From: an uncultured Eubacteriales bacterium
GTDB taxonomy: Bacteria; Bacillota; Clostridia; Christensenellales; Pumilibacteraceae
Assembly: GCA_900553005.1 (NCBI GenBank)
Contig: USBU01000099.1
Coordinates: forward strand, 1 to 5,278
Reading direction: 5' to 3'
Length of the DNA: 5,278 nucleotides
The stretch's first letter is position 1; every line of letters starts with the position of its first letter. Below are positions 1 to 5,278 of this stretch, piece after piece. The notes below the pieces were generated by a model that saw only the letters and a program-made list of their open reading frames with translations, was not told the origin of the DNA and searched no databases. A program made the position numbers and the translations under genes.

Positions 1-30
1 ATTTTATTGTAATCGCATGTTTTGACAATT

Positions 31-43
31 TATGTCTGACATA
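31..43. repeat. Short perfect palindrome (6-bp arms, 1-nt centre) just past the stop codon
   Basis: TATGTC-T-GACATA reads as a perfect inverted repeat, starting 5 bases beyond the TGA on the minus strand. The centre is too short for a stable hairpin as drawn and no T-run follows on the minus strand, so it does not look like a terminator. It could be a small protein-binding site for a gene outside the window, or chance in an AT-rich spacer. The remainder of 1-48 shows no gene. Confidence 0.25.
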
Positions 44-48
44 GTACT

Positions 49-3000
49 TCATTTTATCCGGGAAATAACTATATTTTTCCCGTTTAACGACGGAAACAGC
101 CTTAAAGTATCGGAGTTATAAGTTACGCCTCCCACCGAAAATCTCCAATCTCCGTCCCTGGCGGTATTATCTACAGTAACAGTAATATTGCACTCTTCGC
201 GTCGCACGCTAAAAGACAGGCTGCGCGTCTCGTCCGGGAGTCTGGGATTCAGCTTAAGTGAATCGCCTTTAAATTCAATACCCAGCAAGGATTCCGTCAC
301 GCATTTATACATCCAGCCCGCGGCGCCTGTGTACCAGCTCCAGCCGCCCTCTCCCGCATGCTGGCCGGTATAGACATCCGCAGACATAACATAAGGCTCG
401 TTTTTATAGCGCTGCACGTCAACGGCAGTGCGGGAATGATTTATCGGATTAATCATTTCCAAAAGCTTATACGCACGGTTATATCTGCCCGTCTTAAATA
501 ATGCCATAATATACCATATCGCCGCATGAGTATATTGCCCTCCGTTTTCCCGCACGCCTTCGGGATAATCCGCAATATACCCGACGCCCTTGCTGCGCTT
601 AAAAGGCGGAGCAAGCAAGGCTATGAGTCCGTTTTTCTCGTCCGTCAAACGATTGTCCGCACTGATCAGAGCAAGCTCGGCACGCTCTGCCGGCGCAATG
701 CCAGACAAAACCGCAAACGCCTGAGACAAAAGGTCAATCTTACACTCGCGGCTTTCCGCGCTGCCCAAAACAAGACCGTCGTCGGTGACCGCTCGGCGAT
801 ACCACTCGCCGTCCCATTGAGTTTCTGTCGCAGCTTTAAGCGTTTCCGCAAGCCTGCACATCTGCTCTTTCTCCTCAGGAAAGGTAACATACGGCTGAAA
901 GCTTTTCACGACAAGATAAAGCAGCATAGTCCCGAAAACCGTCGTTCCTCTGCCCTTTGCTCCGACCTCGTCCATAGCGTCATTCCAATCGCCGCCCTTC
1001 ATCAGCACCAATCCGTCGGAATTTATTTCCGTAGAAAAAATCGCTTTTTTGCAATGCTCCAGCAAACTGCCGGTATGCTCTGTAAAGCCGGGAGAATTAT
1101 AGAGCGTTTTCATATTATCGGGAAGCGGCGTATCAATCAGATACGCAACGCGCTCGGAAAGAATTTCGCTATCGCCGGTGAAAGCGATATATTCGGCCGT
1201 CGCAAGCGGCAGAAACAATCTGTCGTCAACAAATCGAGTACGCACGCCCGAGCACGGAGGATGCCACCAGTGCTGTACATCGCCCTTTTCAAACTGATGA
1301 GCGGCGCATTCGAGAATATGCTCTCTGGTCAAGGAGGAATCGATATACATAACGGCAAGAGCATCCTGAAGCTGATCTCTGAAGCCGTATGCCCCGCCCG
1401 CCTGATAAAAGCCGGTACGCGCAAAAAACCTTGAACAAAGAGTTTGGTAGGGCAACCATTTATATAAAAAATCAAGCGAGGCGTCGCCGCTTTCAAGAGT
1501 TACGGGGGACAGCGACGAATAGTATTTTTTACTTTCCGCCAGAATTTCGGCAGCAAGCTCGGGATGCGCTTCAGCCCCGGCCGAAAGCCAAAACACGATA
1601 TTCTTTTTACCGCCCGGAGCAATGGAAACCGACGCGGCATAAACAGCCGAATTGCCTTCCAGCACCTCAAGATCCGACAATCTGGAATACTCTCCGTATT
1701 TATTCAGCATGGATTTTCTTGAAAAGCTGTAGCTGTCCGCGGCAATACTGGCGCCTACGCGGCATAACGCCCCGTTTACGACATTGCGAATTATAATTTC
1801 ACCGTCCTCATACGTGCCCGAAACCGAACACGCCGTATATTCCGCAAAATCACCGAGAACCGTATCCACGGCAAGCGCAACGTCCAGCGTCCTCGCTTCT
1901 TCTTCAGCGTTTAATAAGTCGAGAGAATAATACTTTACGTCCGTCCTTCCGATAAATTCGGTAAGCTCAGCCACGATTCCGTTATAGTTGCAGGTATATA
2001 CAGTGAAGCCGAAAGAATGCAGCGCCGTATAAGAGCAGTCCTTTAATACAGGCGAACGGGTTACAGACCAGACGATTCCCCTTTCTCCAAGCAAGACGCT
2101 TTCGGACGACGGATCCAACGCGGAATCGTTGCTCCATACCGTCAGCTTATTTTCCCTGGAATTGCCGCAGTATGTGTATCCTCCGCCCGAGTCCGTCATA
2201 AGCGTACCGAAATTTTTACCGGCAACTATATTGCTCCAAGGCTTCGGAGCCGGAGCCACGCTCACGTCCAGCCAATAGCTTCCGTCATGCAAAAAGCCGC
2301 CTCTGCCCATCTTCAGCGCAAGCTCCGGGGGTTTTAACTCAACATTTTTATACGGTCTTCCGGCGACGAATATACCGCTTTTAAGCTCCGGATTATCTTG
2401 CTCCCAGTTCAATGCGGCGGAAAGTATTTTATTCACTCTGTCCGAATCGCTGTCGGAGTTCAGAATACCGAAAACACAATCGCACGGTATACTTCTGCGC
2501 AAGTTTACACGATCTACGGCCGCATTGACCGCATTGAAAATCCCCGATAAATATCCGTATTTTTCCCGGTAAACGACAAACAAATTAAATTTTATGCCGA
2601 AATCATATAAAAGCTTGCATCTGGACAGCCTGTATTCCGCCCTGCTTACCGCTCGCTCGTCGGACACCTCCACCGCCAGAGTCGGATACGCGGAATTAAC
2701 TCCTATGTCGGCGCTTTTATAACATCCGAAAGCTCCGTAAAGAAGTCTTGAGGCTACGGAGGAGGTTTCCGCGTCAATAAACCTGTCGGCGCTTAGATAA
2801 GCCGAATCTCTGTCAAAAAAGCCGCGCGAGGCGATAAGCGAAAGACGCCGATTCAGCTCCTGCTCCGAAAAAGCGGATATCAGCGCAAAAACCACCGAGC
2901 TTTCCTGCCCGGGAGCAAGCTCAAGCCTTACGGATGCAGCCAGCACCGGATCCAGCACGCTACCCGTTTTGACACACTTGCTCCTGTTATAAAATTCATG

Positions 3001-5278
3001 CCTGGAAGTTTCGTATGCAACCTCGTCGCTGCCGAATGCGCGCAGCGCAAGATATGCCGAAGTCTTTTTACGGCAGGCATAAACGGCAAGTCCGTCCGCA
3101 GTCGCCGCAGTAGTCACAAACATATTGTTATATTCTCTGTGCGCAAGATCGTGACGATGCTCGTCAAGCACGGGTTCCGCCGCGGCGCGCAATGTAAGCC
3201 GTACAGGCGAATCCCCTTTATTTCTCACTACGGCCTTTCTTATTTCACCCGGCACGCAGGTCAAAGTCCTTGCCGTCACAGTCGCCTCAAGCGAAGAAAA
3301 CGAACGCTTATATTCCGCATAATCGGGCGCGAAATATGCGTCCGTTCCGCCCGCGATATCCGCCTCCCCGTCCGCAGTTTCGGCATATACGAGAAAACCG
3401 CAGCCGTGACGCTTGCGCGTCATGACAAGATCGTTTACCACGGAAAATCCACGGCCGCGCTCATCGATCACGACCTTATAATCTCCGGCGCCGAAAAGAC
3501 CGAGCGTAGGATATACGCGCGCAGAGCTTACATACCGAGCCGGCTGAGCGAACGCCTTTCTTAAAACGCTTCCGCCCTTTTTACGAACTCTGCCAAAAGT
3601 CGCAGGACGCGATAAAAGCATTTCCGCGGCACGCACCTGAGGCAGACCGCGAAGCTCGCGCACAATCGCATCCGAACACATAAAGTTGCAGATCGCGCCC
3701 AAGCTCATTCCCTGATGATGCGCCATAAAGCTGCGCACGACGCCATCATTGTCTGCCGCTTCGTAAAGTCCGTATTTTCCCAACAGCTTATTTTCAAGAT
3801 AAGCCGCCAAATCAGCCTCCGCCTCGCGCGGCGCAAATTTAAGCGATAACAGACATGAATAAGGCGATACGGCGCTGCCTTCCGAATACTCGGAAAGCGC
3901 GATCCCCGGAACGCCGAATGCGCGATATTTATAATCTCCGTTATCTTCATAGGCAAGATACTGGCTTTCGGACACGCCCCAGTATTTTAATCTTTTTTTA
4001 CGCGCATAGCTTATTTGCGCCCGGACAGCGTTAGATGCGGCGGCGCGATACAGCGTCCCCTCGCCGTAATAATAGAATATAGGCGTCATAAGATACTCAA
4101 AAGCTCCGCCCGTCCAGGAATAAAGGGTTTTCCTGCCGGCGTACTTTACGCCGCGCACGCCGAGATTATTCCATGCGGCGCGAGGAATTTTATTAAGCCC
4201 TATTGCCGTTAAATAACATATGGACGCTTCGCTGGCGGCAAGATCGTAATATCCGTCGAATCTTTTTTCAGCCCCCGACCATCCTATTCGCATAAGCCCG
4301 CGCTCCTCGTCGTAAAGCGCCTGCAAACGGCAGTTTTCAATCAACGCGTCTATCTTATACTTGGTTGCGCGATCGGCAAACGTACCCGCAAGCATCAACG
4401 CGCACAAAAGATTTCCGCTGTCCACCGACGAAACATACTCCGGATACAACGGCTTAAGCGATTTTATATCGTACCAGTTGTAAAGATTTCCCTGCCATTT
4501 TTCCATGCGGACTACGGTTTCAATAATGGGAGAAATAAATGCCGCCGCGCGTGCGGAATCGATAATTTTAAGCTTCATGGCGGAAAAAGCGGCTACAAGC
4601 GCCATACCTATATTGGTAGGAGACGTGCGCGAACAAAAACCTTTGCCGTCCAGCTCGCAGAAATTATCCGGCGGAAGAAAATTATATTCTTCGGTACACG
4701 ATTCCGCAAAATAATTCCAGGTTTTTGCAGCGATAAGCGATAAATATCCCTCCAGAACAGGCGAAACGGATCTGTCGCGCCTGCCGTCCGACATAAACGC
4801 CTGTAACGGCACGCCTGTCAAAAACAAGGCGCTTAACGCGTATAACGCGGGATGACCGTAGAGAAACATATTGGCTATCAGAACGGCGAACGCAACTCCC
4901 AGCAGAGTCATAACGATGACTCCCGAATCCTCTCCGCTGTGAGCGAAAACGCGCCATTCAAGCAGATTTTTACGACGTATAAGACGTAACAGCGTTAATG
5001 CCGCAGACCAAAGATTACATACCGCCGTCACAGGCAGAACGGCAATTTCAAACAGTATAGCGAAAGCGTTTTTTGCCGCCGATTTCGGACAGGAAGCAAC
5101 GGAAGGCAAAAGCAGAAGCAGACAGACGGCATAATACAATAAAGCCGTAAGAGTAATCGAAAGCGTACCGGACGCAAATAGCGACAAAATTATCAACGTC
5201 AGCGAAGCGGCCGGAGCAAGAGAAAAGAAAATATTTGTAAATATATGCCATTTGGCTATAGGCGAAAGAGGATTGACT
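49..5278 (-). CDS. ndvB: Cyclic beta-1,2-glucan synthase (NdvB/ChvB/Cgs family), C-terminal part; 5' end cut off by the window
   Basis: The protein is a membrane-anchored synthase that makes cyclic beta-1,2-glucan from UDP-glucose in characterised relatives. Visible in order: hydrophobic helices (1-134), a glycoamylase-like domain with FMAHHQGMSL (490-499), two GH94-type beta-sandwiches, a GH94 catalytic domain with GGDWNDAM (1401-1408), VRENGGQYTHAAIW (1548-1561) and GEGGWSWYTG (1615-1624), and a short C-terminal beta domain. The stop is TGA at 49-51. The TTG at 5194-5196 is probably not a start: the frame stays open to 5277, the upstream codons read VNPLSPIAKWHIFTNIFF, which resembles the family's post-GT84 linker, and no Shine-Dalgarno lies before the TTG. 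Full family members are about 2,800 residues, so roughly 1,000-1,100 residues, including GT84, should lie outside. No frameshift or internal stop is seen. Family assignment is firm; the actual product and physiological role are inferred. Stand-alone GH94 phosphorylases lack the membrane linker and middle domain, so they fit less well. Confidence 0.9.
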   Translation of the reverse strand, partial: VNPLSPIAKWHIFTNIFFSLAPAASLTLIILSLFASGTLSITLTALLYYAVCLLLLLPSVASCPKSAAKNAFAILFEIAVLPVTAVCNLWSAALTLLRLIRRKNLLEWRVFAHSGEDSGVIVMTLLGVAFAVLIANMFLYGHPALYALSALFLTGVPLQAFMSDGRRDRSVSPVLEGYLSLIAAKTWNYFAESCTEEYNFLPPDNFCELDGKGFCSRTSPTNIGMALVAAFSAMKLKIIDSARAAAFISPIIETVVRMEKWQGNLYNWYDIKSLKPLYPEYVSSVDSGNLLCALMLAGTFADRATKYKIDALIENCRLQALYDEERGLMRIGWSGAEKRFDGYYDLAASEASICYLTAIGLNKIPRAAWNNLGVRGVKYAGRKTLYSWTGGAFEYLMTPIFYYYGEGTLYRAAASNAVRAQISYARKKRLKYWGVSESQYLAYEDNGDYKYRAFGVPGIALSEYSEGSAVSPYSCLLSLKFAPREAEADLAAYLENKLLGKYGLYEAADNDGVVRSFMAHHQGMSLGAICNFMCSDAIVRELRGLPQVRAAEMLLSRPATFGRVRKKGGSVLRKAFAQPARYVSSARVYPTLGLFGAGDYKVVIDERGRGFSVVNDLVMTRKRHGCGFLVYAETADGEADIAGGTDAYFAPDYAEYKRSFSSLEATVTARTLTCVPGEIRKAVVRNKGDSPVRLTLRAAAEPVLDEHRHDLAHREYNNMFVTTAATADGLAVYACRKKTSAYLALRAFGSDEVAYETSRHEFYNRSKCVKTGSVLDPVLAASVRLELAPGQESSVVFALISAFSEQELNRRLSLIASRGFFDRDSAYLSADRFIDAETSSVASRLLYGAFGCYKSADIGVNSAYPTLAVEVSDERAVSRAEYRLSRCKLLYDFGIKFNLFVVYREKYGYLSGIFNAVNAAVDRVNLRRSIPCDCVFGILNSDSDSDRVNKILSAALNWEQDNPELKSGIFVAGRPYKNVELKPPELALKMGRGGFLHDGSYWLDVSVAPAPKPWSNIVAGKNFGTLMTDSGGGYTYCGNSRENKLTVWSNDSALDPSSESVLLGERGIVWSVTRSPVLKDCSYTALHSFGFTVYTCNYNGIVAELTEFIGRTDVKYYSLDLLNAEEEARTLDVALAVDTVLGDFAEYTACSVSGTYEDGEIIIRNVVNGALCRVGASIAADSYSFSRKSMLNKYGEYSRLSDLEVLEGNSAVYAASVSIAPGGKKNIVFWLSAGAEAHPELAAEILAESKKYYSSLSPVTLESGDASLDFLYKWLPYQTLCSRFFARTGFYQAGGAYGFRDQLQDALAVMYIDSSLTREHILECAAHQFEKGDVQHWWHPPCSGVRTRFVDDRLFLPLATAEYIAFTGDSEILSERVAYLIDTPLPDNMKTLYNSPGFTEHTGSLLEHCKKAIFSTEINSDGLVLMKGGDWNDAMDEVGAKGRGTTVFGTMLLYLVVKSFQPYVTFPEEKEQMCRLAETLKAATETQWDGEWYRRAVTDDGLVLGSAESRECKIDLLSQAFAVLSGIAPAERAELALISADNRLTDEKNGLIALLAPPFKRSKGVGYIADYPEGVRENGGQYTHAAIWYIMALFKTGRYNRAYKLLEMINPINHSRTAVDVQRYKNEPYVMSADVYTGQHAGEGGWSWYTGAAGWMYKCVTESLLGIEFKGDSLKLNPRLPDETRSLSFSVRREECNITVTVDNTARDGDWRFSVGGVTYNSDTLRLFPSLNGKNIVISRIK
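52..276 (-). other. C-terminal beta domain of the synthase
   Basis: Residues 1641-1715. It begins after TESLLGIEFKGDSLKLNPRLPDE, a strand-turn-Pro segment that closes nearly every GH94 protein, and continues as short beta strands ending in NIVISRIK before the TGA. The ending is where the family normally ends, so the C-terminus appears complete and not truncated. Confidence 0.75.
277..1494 (-). other. Domain: GH94 (alpha/alpha)6 phosphorylase-type catalytic domain
   Basis: About residues 1235-1640. It carries GFYQAGGAYGFRDQLQD (to D1278), GDVQHWWHPP (ending 1314), GVRTRFVDDR (1317-1326), GGDWNDAM (1401-1408), ECKIDLLSQAFAVLSG, GVRENGGQYTHAAIW (1547-1561) and GEGGWSWYTGAAGWMY (from 1615). In GH94 phosphorylases the general acid is an Asp of the DWND motif (D1403 or D1406 here), and a His and a Thr about 65 residues apart contact phosphate; H1557 and T1623 fit that pair. 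All these residues are present, so the domain looks active. In Brucella-type synthases this domain controls ring size by phosphorolysing the growing chain. Residue roles come from family knowledge. Confidence 0.85.
1576..2334 (-). other. Domain: second GH94-type beta-sandwich (PF06165-like)
   Basis: About residues 955-1207. Family signatures are GRGGFLHDGSYWL, the 'PWSNIVAGKNFGTLMTDSG' strand pair, GGGYTYCGNSREN (1004-1016), LTVWSNDSALDPSSE, and a run of strands ending in PGGKKNIVFWLSAG. This sandwich precedes the catalytic barrel in all GH94 phosphorylases and helps form the dimer or substrate face. The usual Trp of the YTW-x-x-NSREN motif is Tyr-Cys here. Confidence 0.8.
2335..2871 (-). other. 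Connector between the two beta-sandwiches, divergent from family pattern
   Basis: About residues 776-954. It includes a helical stretch, then SADIGVNSAYPTLAVEVSD (near 829-847), a FNLFVVYREKYGYLSG strand-turn, and an NSDSDSD acidic run before VNKILSAALNW. In NdvB-like proteins I know the corresponding place reads roughly 'W-x-x-G-I-S-G-D-x-P-I'; here GISGD is replaced by GVNSA (832-836). The rest of the connector keeps the expected order of a helix, a hydrophobic strand and a short alpha/beta unit. Its function is unknown. Confidence 0.55.
2872..3540 (-). other. Domain: first GH94-type beta-sandwich (Glyco_transf_36-like)
   Basis: About residues 553-775. It opens with YPTLGLFG (from about 562) and holds alternating polar/hydrophobic strands, a VVRNKGDSPVRLTLR strand pair and an EPVLDEHRHD segment, then HREYNNMF and a late SVRLELAPGQESSVVFAL strand pair. 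NdvB-type proteins carry two such sandwiches, the first without its own catalytic barrel. It probably packs against the helical domains or binds glucan; no catalytic role is expected. Confidence 0.65.
3577..4785 (-). other. Domain: glycoamylase-like (PF10091), probable GH189-type cyclization domain
   Basis: This is the all-helical middle domain of the synthase. Visible family motifs are RTSPTNIG (near 189-196), VDSGN (near 257-261), YDLAASEAS (near 317-325), GGAFEYLM (near 364-371), WGVSESQY (406-413), FGVPG (near 427-431), YGLYEA (475-480) and FMAHHQGMSL (490-499). In a studied clostridial-type synthase the equivalent domain closes the glucan ring by anomer-retaining transglycosylation and founded family GH189. 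E323 (in SEAS) and E410 (in SESQ), 87 residues apart, are my candidates for the catalytic pair; this is inferred from motif conservation and remembered spacing, not from an alignment. Domain limits are approximate. Confidence 0.75.
4786..5277 (-). other. Domain: membrane-spanning linker after the (missing) GT84 domain
   Basis: Hydrophobic stretches lie at about residues 1-31, 45-72, 93-114 and 116-134, so about four membrane helices are likely. Between the second and third is RRKNLLEW (74-81), which matches the family's basic 'R-R-x-L-L-E-W' segment. Upstream of residue 1 the frame encodes PIAKWHIFTNIFFSLAP, resembling the 'SRWKIFDNLRRSL' segment that follows GT84 in NdvB-like proteins. In known synthases this region anchors the enzyme in the cytoplasmic membrane. 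Helix limits are judged by eye. Confidence 0.75.

Noticed and set aside
22..50. TTGACA at 22-27, a possible plus-strand -35 box.
   Set aside because: At 16-18 bases' spacing there is no good -10 match (TACTTC at best), and the promoter would fire only antisense into the end of the synthase gene.
58..95. Similarity of the stretch near 58-95 to one near 2544-2580 (shared 'tatttttcccg' and 'aacgac').
   Set aside because: The match is short and interrupted, the two encode unrelated residues, and it is explained by chance in coding sequence.
526..1434. A 302-codon open frame on the plus strand opposite the GH94 catalytic domain.
   Set aside because: Its translation is rich in Arg, Lys, Ala and Gln with no recognisable domain, and it lies wholly antisense to strongly conserved GH94 motifs. 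It is a shadow created by the codon bias of the real gene.
2443..2460. Ser-Asp repeat (SDSDSD) in the connector, a possible calcium-binding or tandem repeat.
   Set aside because: Only three units, encoded by non-identical codons, with no flanking calcium-loop pattern.
2998..3564. A 188-codon plus-strand open frame opposite the first beta-sandwich.
   Set aside because: It is basic, low-pattern sequence with no family resemblance, fully antisense to the synthase.
5048..5251. A 67-codon minus-strand frame with an ATG near the right edge, a possible small upstream gene.
   Set aside because: It overlaps the synthase in another frame, has no good ribosome binding site, and the synthase frame through the same bases gives family-like sequence.

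Overview
The window is almost entirely one minus-strand gene that enters at the right edge and stops at 49-51 (TGA). It encodes the C-terminal part, about 1,742 residues, of a giant NdvB/ChvB/Cgs-type cyclic beta-1,2-glucan synthase. The frame has no stop between 5277 and 51. Residues below are numbered from the TTG codon at 5194-5196, which is only the first start-like codon in the window. I do not think it is the real start, because the same frame stays open to the window end and the 27 codons upstream of it already read like the family.

Reading along the minus strand (right to left), the layout is: a membrane-spanning linker (about 4786-5277) that in this family follows the GT84 glucosyltransferase; a glycoamylase-like domain, thought to be the GH189-type cyclization domain (about 3577-4785); a first GH94-type beta-sandwich (about 2872-3540); a divergent connector (about 2335-2871); a second GH94-type beta-sandwich (about 1576-2334); the GH94 (alpha/alpha)6 phosphorylase-type domain (about 277-1494); and a small C-terminal beta domain (about 52-276). 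The GT84 polymerase half must lie beyond position 5278. In characterised relatives the three enzymatic parts cooperate: GT84 extends a beta-1,2-glucan chain from UDP-glucose, GH94 trims it by phosphorolysis to set its length, and the middle domain closes the ring by transglycosylation.

The organism cannot be named. Roughly balanced base composition and the sequence style fit an anaerobic Firmicute (uncultured Clostridia-like), but this is a weak inference. The remaining 48 bases at the left edge are downstream flank, with a small palindrome and no convincing terminator or second gene. All other open frames are shadows of the large gene. I see no evidence for a new multi-gene system. The points worth a second look are the cut-off 5' end, a conserved catalytic toolkit, and departures from the usual family motifs in the connector and beside the GH94 catalytic aspartate.
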